NCBI RefSeq assembly: GCF_022559625.1
Contig: NZ_CP042288.1
Location: forward strand, 954,409 to 1,018,408
Direction of reading: 5' to 3'
DNA from: Aquisalinus flavus
GTDB lineage: Bacteria; Pseudomonadota; Alphaproteobacteria; Caulobacterales; Parvularculaceae
Length of the DNA: 64,000 bases
Position numbers and translations under genes: made by a program. The notes beneath the pieces are model-generated. The model had not been told where the DNA came from. It searched no databases and worked only from the letters and a program-made list of their open reading frames with translations. Numbering within the stretch: position 1 is the first letter of the stretch; every line of letters begins with the position of its first letter. Below are positions 1-8,450 of the stretch, in pieces.

Positions 1-1030
1 CAGACGAGCCTTCCTCGAATGTGCGCCGCGCGGTCTCCGCGGCGTCTTCCGCTGCTTCGCGCCCGTGCAGCATGGCGGTCACTTCCGTCGCCAGTACCTT
101 CTTGGCATCGTTGACCTCTGCCCCTTCCAGCGTGGCAAGCCGGCGGACCTCGTCCATCGGCATGGCGGTGAAGAGCGCCAGCATACGCCCGACATCGGCG
201 TCCTCTGTGTTGCGCCAGTATTGCCAGTAGTCATACGGGCTCAGCATGTCGGCGTTCAGCCAGATGGCGCCGCCTTCGGTCTTGCCCATCTTCCTGCCGG
301 AGGCGGTGGTCAGCAGCGGCGTGGTCACGCCGAAGACCTGTTCGGAGTCATCGCCCGCGGCAGCCGCGACGCGGCGGCACAGCTCGACGCCGTTGACGAT
401 ATTGCCCCATTGGTCCGAGCCGCCCATCTGCAACACGCAGCCATGGCGCCTCTGCAGCTCCAGGAAATCATAGGCCTGCATTAGCATGTAGTTGAATTCG
501 AGGAACGTCATCGGGCTTTCCCGCTCCAGCCGCAGCTTGACCGAGTCGAAAGCCAGCATGCGGTTGATGGTGAAATGAACCCCGTAATCGCGCAGGAACT
601 CGACATAGCCTAGCTGCGACAGCCAGTCGTCATTATTGACCATGACGGCCCAATTTTTTTCAGGGGCGCCCTTGCCGTCGCCAAAGGTCAGGAACTTGTT
701 GAAGACCTGCTTGATGCCCGTGATATTGCGCTCGATATCGGCGTCGGTCAGCAGCTTGCGCTGTTCATCCTTGCCGGTCGGATCGCCGACTTTCGTCGTG
801 CCGCCGCCCATCAGCGCAATTGGCCGGTGACCGGTCTGCTGCAGCCAGTAGAGCAGCATGATCTGCACGAGCGAGCCTGCGTGCAGGCTCGTCGCCGTCG
901 CGTCGAAGCCGATATAGCCGGTGATCGACTCCCTTGCCGCGAGGGCATCCAGCGCGTCCATGTTGGTGCCCTGATGGATGAAGCCGCGCTCCGACAGGAT
1001 GCGCAGGAAATCTGATTTGAACTCGCTCAT
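1..1030 (-). CDS. tyrS: Tyrosine--tRNA ligase (partial, C-terminus beyond window)
   Basis: Charges tRNA-Tyr with tyrosine in the cytoplasm. Reading the minus strand from the ATG at 1030 gives an open frame to the window edge, about 343 residues, so only the C-terminal S4-like tail is missing. The class I signature appears as SLHAGS (a HIGH variant) near residue 48, and the KMSKS loop as RKMGKTEG near residue 250. The stretch [11 protein letters not shown] is the family's tyrosine and ATP pocket. It is divergent from anmK across 167 bases. The family assignment is firm; the end of the gene cannot be seen. Confidence 0.95.
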   Translation of the reverse strand, partial: MSEFKSDFLRILSERGFIHQGTNMDALDALAARESITGYIGFDATATSLHAGSLVQIMLLYWLQQTGHRPIALMGGGTTKVGDPTGKDEQRKLLTDADIERNITGIKQVFNKFLTFGDGKGAPEKNWAVMVNNDDWLSQLGYVEFLRDYGVHFTINRMLAFDSVKLRLERESPMTFLEFNYMLMQAYDFLELQRRHGCVLQMGGSDQWGNIVNGVELCRRVAAAAGDDSEQVFGVTTPLLTTASGRKMGKTEGGAIWLNADMLSPYDYWQYWRNTEDADVGRMLALFTAMPMDEVRRLATLEGAEVNDAKKVLATEVTAMLHGREAAEDAAETARRTFEEGSS

Positions 1031-1197
1031 CGTCTTGCCTTCCGGAATGATCCGGATGGCTATAGGCGATACCGGCTGGCAGGTCCAGAACGGGGAGCTA
1101 TTTGAGACATAACCGGTTGTAACAGGCGGGAGCGCATTGTTTTCCGGCGGCAACGCGCAGTATCATGCGTTGACGCAAGGATAGCCCCGGACTGACA

Positions 1198-2337
1198 ATG
1201 AGCCTGACAGAACGCATCATGACAGCGATCGGCCTGATGAGCGGCACGTCGCTCGACGGGATCGATGTGGCTGTCATCAAAACCGATGGTTACAAGATCC
1301 ATGACTGGGGCCCGGTGCTCAGCTACCCCTATGAGCGCGACGCCAAGATCTGGGTGCGCCGGGCGATCAAGGCGGCGCTGGAAGGGCGTGAAGGGGGCGA
1401 GGAGATCGCCAAAGCGGTAGACGAGGTGACCACCTCCCACATCCATGCCGTCCAGCGGTTGATGGAGCACAACCACCTGACCCGCGACGAGATCGATGTC
1501 ATCGGCTTTCATGGCCAGACCATCCTGCACCGCCCGCCGCTCGACAGCGCGAGCAAGGGCAGGACCTGGCAGATCGGCTCCGGCGACGTCATGGCCAAGG
1601 AATTGCGCATCGATGTCGTCGATCAATTCCGCATGGCGGACATGGCCGCTGGCGGCGAGGGCGCGCCGCTGGCGCCCGCCTATCATGCTGCGCTGGCGAA
1701 GGGTCTGCAGCGCGATCATCCGCTCTGTGTGCTGAATCTCGGCGGCGTCTCAAATCTGACCTTCATTCCCGCAGGCGCCAATCCGGCGGATATGATCGCG
1801 TTCGATTGCGGGCCGGGTAACGGGCTGGTCGACCAGTGGGTTGACCTGAAGACCGGCGAGGCGATGGACACGGACGGAGCGCTCGCTGCCGCCGGGTCGG
1901 TCGAAGAGGACACGGTGCGGCTGATGGCGCTGAACCCGTATCTGCGCCGCAAGCCGCCAAAGTCTCTCGATCGCTATGATTTCAAGTATGATGCTGTCAG
2001 GGAGATGAGCGTCGAGGATGGTGCGGCGACGCTGACGGCGTTTACGGCGGAATGCATCAAGCGTTCGATGTCGCTGCTGCCGGCACCGCCGGAAGAGTGG
2101 ATCGTGGTCGGGGGCGGGCGCCATAATCCCGTGCTGATGGCCATGCTCGCCGACCGGCTGGACGCCCCGGTCCGGCCGGCGGAGGATGTCGGCTGGCGCG
2201 GCGATCATCTGGAAGCGGAGTGTTTTGCCTATCTCGCCGTGCGCTCGCTGAAGAAGCTGCCGCTCAGCTGGCCGAAGACGACGCGGGTGCCTCACGCGCT
2301 GACTGGCGGGCATCACCACCGCGCGCCGTGGCAATAG
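1198..2337 (+). CDS. anmK: Anhydro-N-acetylmuramic acid kinase
   Basis: Phosphorylates and opens 1,6-anhydro-N-acetylmuramic acid released by lytic transglycosylases, returning cell-wall sugar to metabolism in the cytoplasm. The 379-residue frame carries the ATP-binding GLMSGTSLDGID motif near the N-terminus, the FHGQT motif near residue 103 and the late VVGGGRHN motif, as in AnmK (about 370 residues). An alternative ATG at 1219 (MTAIGLMSG) fits the usual start of the family better; neither has an obvious ribosome binding site. The last 74 bases overlap, in antisense, the 3' end of the convergent acyltransferase gene. Confidence 0.93.
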   Translation: MSLTERIMTAIGLMSGTSLDGIDVAVIKTDGYKIHDWGPVLSYPYERDAKIWVRRAIKAALEGREGGEEIAKAVDEVTTSHIHAVQRLMEHNHLTRDEIDVIGFHGQTILHRPPLDSASKGRTWQIGSGDVMAKELRIDVVDQFRMADMAAGGEGAPLAPAYHAALAKGLQRDHPLCVLNLGGVSNLTFIPAGANPADMIAFDCGPGNGLVDQWVDLKTGEAMDTDGALAAAGSVEEDTVRLMALNPYLRRKPPKSLDRYDFKYDAVREMSVEDGAATLTAFTAECIKRSMSLLPAPPEEWIVVGGGRHNPVLMAMLADRLDAPVRPAEDVGWRGDHLEAECFAYLAVRSLKKLPLSWPKTTRVPHALTGGHHHRAPWQ

Positions 2338-3514
2338 GTGCATGGCCGGCCAGCCGCATCCCGAAGAAGGGACGCAGGATGACGGAGCGGCGAATGGCTT
2401 CAGCTCCGGCGAGGCAACCGAGAATGGTCGCGGCTGACAGCAAGGCGAATTCCAGCCCGGCGGGCAGGGCTATCTTCGCGAGATAATATCCGGCTGCGAC
2501 GGTGATCGTCTGGTGCAGGATGTACCAGGCAAAGATCATGTCGGACATGTAGCGCCGCGCCGGGCTGTCCCGATCGAGGAAGCGCTGGCCGAGCCCGAGG
2601 ATGGCGAGGATCACCCACCAGGCATACAGCACCCGGAGTGACTGGATGGCTGCCAGCATCGAGGGATTGTTTTCCAGAAGACCCAACAGGACTGTCTCCT
2701 GCCAGAAATGGGAAAAGGCAAAGGTGCAGAGCACGACGAGTACGAGCGTGACCGGCAGCGCCAGACGCACGGCCCGCCAGAAGCCTTCGTTCTTTGCCAG
2801 CAAGAAACCGAGCAGCAGGACGGTCAGCGAGTTGGCGTGATTGGCCCAGTCCCAGACAAGGTCATGGGTCGTCTCGAAATACGGCACGAGGGTGAAGCGA
2901 TAGAGGACGAAGGGCAGGGCGGGCACGACCAGAATTAGCGGCCAGGCTTTCGCCGGCAGGCGGTCGGCCTGTCGGGAGAGCGCCCTGAGTGGCTTGATCA
3001 GCAAGATGACGATCCACGTGTAAACCAGGAGGTAGACGACATACCAGAGATGGTTCCAGGTTGGCACGATCAGCTGCCAGCGCTCCATCACGCCGGCATC
3101 GAAGCTGAGATAGTCGGCATAGAAGGCACCGAAGCCTGCCTCGATCACGCCGGCCTGGCGCAGCTGGTAATAGCTTTGCGGGGCAACGACGACAGCCATG
3201 CCGAAGAGGATTGGCAGGATCAGGCGCAAGGTGCGCCTGCCCGAAAAACTGGCGAGGGCGCCCTTGTCGGTGACATGGCGCAGCGCGATACCGGAAATCA
3301 GGAAGAGCAGCGCCAGCCGCCACGGATTGACCAGCATCATCGCGAATTCAGGCGCGGTGCTCGCATGGGGGCTTTTCACATGCCAGTCCCACGTCACGTA
3401 GAACATGCCGATATGGTAGAAGATGAGGACGCCGAAGGCGATGACACGCAGCCAGTCGAGATCGTAGCGGCGAGCGTTGGTCCGGGTATTGGCGGAGGGA
3501 TTTGCGAGGGACAT
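2264..3514 (-). CDS. Acyltransferase 3 family membrane protein
   Basis: A 416-residue polytopic membrane protein of the acyltransferase 3 (OafA/OpgC-like) family, which moves acyl groups onto cell-surface or periplasmic glycans. The family hallmark is the first segment, YDLDWLRVIAFGVLIFYH, followed by about ten hydrophobic helices. The ATG at 3514 has a strong AGGAGA ribosome site 6 to 7 bases upstream, so it is preferred over one 16 codons earlier. The substrate is unknown. It is divergent from a membrane LytTR regulator about 155 bases away, an arrangement often seen when the regulator controls its neighbour; that link is inference. Confidence 0.85.
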   Translation of the reverse strand: MSLANPSANTRTNARRYDLDWLRVIAFGVLIFYHIGMFYVTWDWHVKSPHASTAPEFAMMLVNPWRLALLFLISGIALRHVTDKGALASFSGRRTLRLILPILFGMAVVVAPQSYYQLRQAGVIEAGFGAFYADYLSFDAGVMERWQLIVPTWNHLWYVVYLLVYTWIVILLIKPLRALSRQADRLPAKAWPLILVVPALPFVLYRFTLVPYFETTHDLVWDWANHANSLTVLLLGFLLAKNEGFWRAVRLALPVTLVLVVLCTFAFSHFWQETVLLGLLENNPSMLAAIQSLRVLYAWWVILAILGLGQRFLDRDSPARRYMSDMIFAWYILHQTITVAAGYYLAKIALPAGLEFALLSAATILGCLAGAEAIRRSVILRPFFGMRLAGHAPIATARGGDARQSAREAPASSSAS

Positions 3515-3669
3515 GAGACTTCTCCTTTGGTCCATCACATGCCGTGTCGCCGGCCATGTCATTCCGGACGGTTCGGAGAGCGGCCCGCAGGGACGATCGT
3601 CGGGTTTGTCATTAATCAGGGGTCGGATTTGAGGCTGATGGGACGAATGGAGGGTGCCGAGGGACGAAA

Positions 3670-4587
3670 TTGGCGCGCTTTTTCTTGCCCGCCACGGCCG
3701 ACCCGCGCGATTATCAGCACATGACAGAGCAAAGGCATCACCCGCAGCTACAGGCCGAGCAGGCGCGCGACCGGCGCACGGATATCTGGGCGTGGGTCGC
3801 CGTCGTGATCATTACGCTTGGCTTCTTCATAGTCGATATCGTCTCGGAGATGACCGACGGCACCTATGCCGGCGAGCCGGGGCGCTGGCAACAATTCGTG
3901 CTGTTCGACGGCTCCAGCATCGTCGTCCTGTTCGCCCTGTTTCCGGTCCTGTTGTGGCTGACGCGGCGCTGGCCACTATCGCTGCAAGATTGGAAAAGGA
4001 TTATACCGATCTACGCGCTGGCTTCGCTGATCTGGTCGGCGATCCATATTGCCGGCATGGTCGCGATCCGGAAGGTCTTGTATCCTTTGATTTTCGAGGG
4101 GCTCTATAGCTTCAACCGGGCGGGCGGCTTCTGGCTGGAGATGCTGTACGAGTATCGCAAGGACCTGCTGACCTTCACGCTCTACCTCGCAGTCATCTAT
4201 GCTTTCCGGCACATGGCCGATTTACGCCGGGAAGTGCAGACTGCCCGGACCGAGGCGCGCCGGTCGAGCCGCATCACCCTGAAAAGCGGCGGCAGCACCA
4301 TCTTCCTCGATGCGCAGCGTGTCGACTGGGCCCGGGCGGCGGGCAATTATGTCGAGATCAGTGCCGGCGGCACGGTGCATCTCGCCCGGATCAGCCTGAC
4401 CGCCCTCGATGAACAATTACAGGCGGCCGGCACGGATATCGTCCGCACCCACCGGTCATGGCTGGTCAACAGGGCGCGGCTTCGGGAGGTGCGACCGACA
4501 GGCGAGGGCGACCAGATCGCCATCCTTCAGTCCGGCGAGGAAGTGCCGGTCAGCCGCCGCTATCGCGATGCGCTGGCTGCGTCCTGA
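3670..4587 (+). CDS. Membrane-anchored LytTR-domain transcriptional regulator
   Basis: A 305-residue protein with about four membrane helices in residues 38 to 180 and a LytTR DNA-binding domain at roughly 200 to 302. The C-terminal part shows the LytTR pattern: ITLKSGG, then VDWARAAGNYVEI, then IVRTHRSWLVNRARL and the final VPVSRRYRDAL. There is no receiver domain, so the membrane part is probably the sensor. The TTG at 3670 has a GAGGGA site 5 bases upstream; the ATG at 3721 has none, so the start is uncertain. Its stop codon abuts the stop of the convergent secreted-protein gene with no base between them. Divergent to the acyltransferase gene, a possible target. Confidence 0.85.
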   Translation: MARFFLPATADPRDYQHMTEQRHHPQLQAEQARDRRTDIWAWVAVVIITLGFFIVDIVSEMTDGTYAGEPGRWQQFVLFDGSSIVVLFALFPVLLWLTRRWPLSLQDWKRIIPIYALASLIWSAIHIAGMVAIRKVLYPLIFEGLYSFNRAGGFWLEMLYEYRKDLLTFTLYLAVIYAFRHMADLRREVQTARTEARRSSRITLKSGGSTIFLDAQRVDWARAAGNYVEISAGGTVHLARISLTALDEQLQAAGTDIVRTHRSWLVNRARLREVRPTGEGDQIAILQSGEEVPVSRRYRDALAAS

Positions 4588-5052
4588 CTAAAGGCCGCCG
4601 ACGATCCGGTTATATTCTTCGAACAATATGTCGAAGGAGGGGAGGCAATAATCATGGTCTACGGCAGCGTTCGGCACCCAGAAAGTGACCTTGGTTTGAT
4701 AGTCCGCGTCTGACAGGGACATGAATTTCGAATAGGCGGTGTCGAAGTATTCCTGGCCTTGCGGCAAATCCAGGTTCGGGATCACCGCCTTGAAGGCATC
4801 GGGTCCCTCGTCGAAAATTTCCTTGGTATTCTCCAGGGATGCGATGTTCACTTCCATGGCATCGACACCGTCTTCCTTGCCCATTGCCCGCAGATCCTCT
4901 GCCATGATCTTTCCAAGCGCGACGCCACCGGCGGTGGTGCCGTTACACTCACTCACCCGGTTGAATGCCGATTGCATGTCCTGCGTGGCAGCAATTGCGT
5001 GATAGTTCAGGGTAAGTCCTGCAGCGACAAGGGCTGCCAGCATCAGACGCAT
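4588..5052 (-). CDS. Small secreted protein of unknown function
   Basis: I do not recognise this 154-residue protein. It begins with a signal peptide (basic MR, a hydrophobic core, then small residues ending near HAIAA at residue 22), so the mature part should be periplasmic. Two cysteines in the mature chain (in SECNG and DYCLP) could form a disulfide. The rest is soluble and acidic. It ends exactly where the convergent LytTR gene ends. No domain can be named from the sequence. Confidence 0.75.
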   Translation of the reverse strand: MRLMLAALVAAGLTLNYHAIAATQDMQSAFNRVSECNGTTAGGVALGKIMAEDLRAMGKEDGVDAMEVNIASLENTKEIFDEGPDAFKAVIPNLDLPQGQEYFDTAYSKFMSLSDADYQTKVTFWVPNAAVDHDYCLPSFDILFEEYNRIVGGL

Positions 5053-5124
5053 GATCTCGATCTCCGTGTTCGGGAAATCATGATCTGCTCGGCGCGGGTT
5101 GACTATCCCCTGTTCAGGTAACCT

Positions 5125-6972
5125 TCAGAGTTTTTCGCTCATGATCCATTCATCGACGCGACGCTCGAGGATTTCGAGCGGAACGGGACCGGCGGTGAGG
5201 ATGCGGTCGTGGAATTCGGCAATGTCGAAATCATCGCCAAGCGCGTCCTGGGCCCTGGCACGCAAGTCCAGCAGCTTGTTCATGCCGATTTTATAGGCCG
5301 TCGCCTGGCCGGGCAAGACGATGTAACGTTCGATCGCCTTGACGCAGTCGCCCTCCGGGTTCGGCGTATTCGCGATCAGATAGTCGATCGCTTGCTGCAT
5401 CTCCCAGCCTTTCGAGTGAAGGCCGGTATCGACGACGAGACGGGCGGCGCGCCACAGCTCCATGGCAAGGCGGCCGAAATCCGAATAGGGGTCCTCATAG
5501 AAACCGAGATCCTTGCCGAGATATTCGGAATAGAGACCCCATCCCTCCGTATAGGCCGTAAAGCCGCCGAACTGGCGGAACTTCGGCAGGCCTTCCATCT
5601 CGATCTGGATTGCCCGCTGCATGTGGTGGCCGGGGATCGCCTCGTGATAGACGAGCGCCTCGAGCTGATAGGTCGGCATCTGGCCCATATCAGCGAGGTT
5701 GGCATAGAAAATACCGGGCCGCGAGCCATCCGGCGCGGGCTGGTTATAGAACGCCTTGCCGGCGGCGCGTTCGCGGAACGGCTCGACCCGGCGCACCTCG
5801 ACCGGCGCCTTCGGCAGGGTGACGAACAGGTCTGGCAGGCGCGGGCGGATATTGTCCGTATAGCCTCGGGCCAGCTCCAGATAGGCCTCGCGGCCTTCAT
5901 CCGTGTTCGGCAGGTAGAATTCCTCGCTCGTTCGCATATAGCTGAAGAAGTCCTGCAGGCTGCCGTCGAAGCCGACTTCAGTCATGATCGCGTGCATTTC
6001 CTCATGGATGCGGGCAACTTCCGACAGGCCAAGCTCGTGGATCTGGTCTGCCGTCATGTCGGTCGTGGTGTAATTTTCCAGCAGAACAGCGTAATAGGCA
6101 TCGCCGTTCTTGCTGCCATTGGGCCCGCCGACACCGAAATTGCCCTCGACCGTCTCACCTACAGCCTCAACCCTGGCAATGAAGTCGCTATAGGCGGCCT
6201 CGACCTCCGGCAGGGTGCCGAGCAGGTCTTCCAGCAATTGGGTCTTGACGTCATCGCCGATGTTTGTGCTGGCGAGTTTCGACTTGAAGGCGGCGAGGAT
6301 CGGCGAGTCATCGCCATTGTCGAACGGTGCGCCGGTGATGACGTTGCGTGCCGCCTCGGCGATCAGCGGATAGGAGAACTCCGGCAGGGTGTAGCCATTC
6401 TTGCCGCCAGCCTCGATCTGGCTCGCCGCCTCGTCGAGTACGGTATCGATATTGGAGACGCGCAGGATATAGTTCTGGGCATCCTCCACCGTCTCGACCT
6501 TGTGGTAGTTGGCAAGGAAGACCGGGATCGAGGAGTGGATGCCGCGGAACTGCGACAGCGGGAAGCGGTGCTTGCGGAAATCGTCAAGCGCCAGTTCCTG
6601 TTGCAGGTCGTAGAGGAAGAGATCGTAGTTGAGCTTGCCTTCCTCGCTCAAGGCGTCGCGCTGGAATTGCGATGTCAGCGCCAGCATCTGCCGCTCCAGC
6701 AGCGCACGGCGGCGGTTCGCGGCGGCCGGCGTGCGCTCGTCCCACTGGTCCATCATCGTCTTGCGACCGTAATAGGTCTGGCTTTCCGGCGACAGGGCGA
6801 GCTGTTCTTCCCAGGCGGCGTCGAGGAACAGGACGAGATTCGTATCCTGGTTCTCGCCGGACATCTGCTGACCGGCTGCGCCAGCCCCCTGCGCCGGTTG
6901 CTCTTTTGCCGTGGGTTGGCTGCAGGCAGCCAGCAAGATCAGGGCAGCGCCCGCCAGGAAATGCTTCTTCAT
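5125..6972 (-). CDS. DUF885 family lipoprotein (probable metallopeptidase-like)
   Basis: A 615-residue lipoprotein of the DUF885 family, whose members resemble metal-dependent peptidases. The start MKKHFLAGAALILLAACSQP has a lipobox (LAAC, cysteine 17), and the ATG at 6972 is preceded by GGAG at a good distance; longer upstream frames lack a signal peptide and are rejected. Near residue 447 the sequence YHEAIPGHHMQ carries the HExxGHH motif typical of the family and thought to bind metal. Expected location is the periplasmic face of a membrane. The substrate is unknown. It lies downstream of, and in the same direction as, the alpha/beta hydrolase gene, 113 bases away. Confidence 0.88.
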   Translation of the reverse strand: MKKHFLAGAALILLAACSQPTAKEQPAQGAGAAGQQMSGENQDTNLVLFLDAAWEEQLALSPESQTYYGRKTMMDQWDERTPAAANRRRALLERQMLALTSQFQRDALSEEGKLNYDLFLYDLQQELALDDFRKHRFPLSQFRGIHSSIPVFLANYHKVETVEDAQNYILRVSNIDTVLDEAASQIEAGGKNGYTLPEFSYPLIAEAARNVITGAPFDNGDDSPILAAFKSKLASTNIGDDVKTQLLEDLLGTLPEVEAAYSDFIARVEAVGETVEGNFGVGGPNGSKNGDAYYAVLLENYTTTDMTADQIHELGLSEVARIHEEMHAIMTEVGFDGSLQDFFSYMRTSEEFYLPNTDEGREAYLELARGYTDNIRPRLPDLFVTLPKAPVEVRRVEPFRERAAGKAFYNQPAPDGSRPGIFYANLADMGQMPTYQLEALVYHEAIPGHHMQRAIQIEMEGLPKFRQFGGFTAYTEGWGLYSEYLGKDLGFYEDPYSDFGRLAMELWRAARLVVDTGLHSKGWEMQQAIDYLIANTPNPEGDCVKAIERYIVLPGQATAYKIGMNKLLDLRARAQDALGDDFDIAEFHDRILTAGPVPLEILERRVDEWIMSEKL

Positions 6973-7085
6973 GTCGTCTCCGTCACTGATACCGGCTGAT
7001 ATCATGGACCGGTTTGCGTCCGCACCGGAAGACCCGGACGCAGTTTTACCCCAAGCCTCTGGCCGTATGGCTGGCCAGGTGCTGA

Positions 7086-7751
7086 CTAGTCGAAATATTC
7101 CCCTTCGGGCGGCTGCTTCAGCCGCCGGTCGAGATAGCCTTCGGCGACTTTCATATAGTCCTCGAGATTGCTTTCGAAGAAGTGGTCCGCCCCGGGCACC
7201 ATGGAAAATTCGACCTTGCGGCCCTTCTGGGTGCGCGTCTTGGCGACCATGTCTTCCGTTTCCTGCCACGCGCAGATGCGGTCATGCTCGCCATGGATGA
7301 CGATGCCGGAGGACGGGCAGGGCGCGAGGAAGGTAAAGTCGTACAGGTTGGCGCAGGCCGACGCCGAGATGAAGCCGACAATCTCAGGCCGGCGCATCAG
7401 CAATTGCATGCCGATCCATGAGCCGAAGGAAAAGCCGGCGACCCAGACAAAAGGGGCGTTCGGGTTCAGCGATTGCAGGTAGTCGAGCGCTGTCGCGGCA
7501 TCGGACAGTTCGCCCTGGCCCTGGTCGTATTCGCCCTGGGAGCGGCCGACGCCACGGAAATTGAAGCGCAGGACTGCAAAGCCGCGGCGGGCGAACATGT
7601 GATACATTTCGTAGCACAGCTTGTTGTTCATGGTGCCGCCGAACTGGGGATGGGGATGCAGGATCAGCGCGATTGGCGCGTTTTCCCCTTTTCCCTTCTG
7701 ATAACGGCCTTCCAGGCGGCCTTCCGGACCGGCAAAGATAACTTCTGGCAT
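7086..7751 (-). CDS. Alpha/beta hydrolase (dienelactone-hydrolase-like)
   Basis: A 221-residue cytoplasmic alpha/beta hydrolase. The oxyanion region HPHPQFGG, the strand-turn NFRGVGRSQG, the nucleophile elbow GFSFGS (serine near 104), the acid region HGEHDRI and the late histidine in GADHFF give a complete catalytic triad. This short subfamily is common in proteobacteria and its natural substrate is not established. The gene is divergent from the Rrf2 regulator of the suf operon. One of the two palindromic 20-mers (7792-7811) lies about 40 bases upstream of its ATG, so it may share iron-responsive control; that is inference. Confidence 0.88.
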   Translation of the reverse strand: MPEVIFAGPEGRLEGRYQKGKGENAPIALILHPHPQFGGTMNNKLCYEMYHMFARRGFAVLRFNFRGVGRSQGEYDQGQGELSDAATALDYLQSLNPNAPFVWVAGFSFGSWIGMQLLMRRPEIVGFISASACANLYDFTFLAPCPSSGIVIHGEHDRICAWQETEDMVAKTRTQKGRKVEFSMVPGADHFFESNLEDYMKVAEGYLDRRLKQPPEGEYFD

Positions 7752-7791
7752 GATTGAATCTTACCTGTGCGGCATTTGAGGGGCGACAGCC

Positions 7792-7811
7792 TGACTGACC
7801 TGGTCAGGATT
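7792..7811. promoter_or_regulatory. Operator-like palindrome, copy 1 (TGAC-N7-GTCA)
   Basis: A 20-mer containing TGAC-N7-GTCA, which also fits the TGA-N9-TCA pattern of the RirA iron-responsive operator. It matches copy 2 at 7859-7878 in 17 of 20 positions. It sits between the alpha/beta hydrolase and the Rrf2 regulator. Binding by the Rrf2 protein encoded next door is an inference. Confidence 0.55.
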
Positions 7812-7858
7812 GGGGATGACAAAGCCCGAAAACTCGCTCATAAACCGCTGGTTAATGT

Positions 7859-7878
7859 TGACTGTTCTGGTCAGGTTT
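7859..7878. promoter_or_regulatory. Operator-like palindrome, copy 2 (TGAC-N7-GTCA)
   Basis: The second copy of the 20-mer, 67 bases from the first and about 108 bases upstream of the Rrf2 gene start. It keeps both half-sites of TGAC-N7-GTCA and the downstream GG. The repetition in a short intergenic region before a metal-sensing regulator gene suggests autoregulation of the suf operon. Confidence 0.55.
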
Positions 7879-7985
7879 CCTACATCCCGATCACGGAAGC
7901 GCAGGGTGAAGCTGGTGCTATACCACGTTTTTTCCCGATTTCCACAAAAGACGGACATTGCCCACATTAAAGGAGTGTCGTGCCG

Positions 7986-8450
7986 ATGAAATTGACTGCA
8001 AAAGCGCGTTATGCCGTGACGGCGCTCGCCGATATCGCCGCCTTTGGCGATGACGGACCTGTGGCGCTGTCCGATATTGCGGCGCGGCAGGTGATCTCGG
8101 CGACCTTCCTCGAGCAACTCTTCGCCAAGCTGCGCAAGGCCGGGCTGGTCGAAAGCCGTCGCGGGGCCAATGGCGGCTATGTACTGACTGCCGCGCCGAC
8201 TCAGATCCGCGTGTCGGATATCGTTCGTGCGGTCGATGAGCCGATTCGCACCACGGCCTGCCAGCCGGGCGAGCATATCGGCTGCGCCGGGACGACAGCC
8301 CGCTGCCTGACCCATGATCTATGGGACGAGCTTGGCCGCCATATCGACGTGTTCCTGTCCTCCGTCACGCTGGCCGATATCACCGGCAAGAAGGTGCTGG
8401 GCCGCGCCATGGTCGGCGAGCCCGTCGAGGCGCTGGAGGTGGCGAAATGA
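7986..8450 (+). CDS. iscR: Rrf2 family Fe-S regulator (IscR/RirA type)
   Basis: A 154-residue winged-helix regulator that senses Fe-S cluster or iron status. The N-terminus MKLTAKARYAVTAL and the wing RRGANGGYVL are classic Rrf2. Three cysteines at 92, 100 and 107 plus His110 are the expected [2Fe-2S] ligands; E. coli IscR uses 92, 98, 104 and His107, while RirA spacing is wider, so this one is intermediate. The ATG at 7986 matches family starts and lies 10 bases after AAGGAG; a GTG at 7980 is possible. It heads the suf operon and overlaps the next gene by ATGA. Probably autoregulated through the two upstream palindromes. Confidence 0.9.
   Translation: MKLTAKARYAVTALADIAAFGDDGPVALSDIAARQVISATFLEQLFAKLRKAGLVESRRGANGGYVLTAAPTQIRVSDIVRAVDEPIRTTACQPGEHIGCAGTTARCLTHDLWDELGRHIDVFLSSVTLADITGKKVLGRAMVGEPVEALEVAK

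Noticed and set aside
5209..6999. A 596-codon open frame on the plus strand
   Set aside because: It lies antisense to the DUF885 lipoprotein gene, which has a signal peptide, a metal motif and a ribosome site. The long frame comes from GC-rich codon bias.
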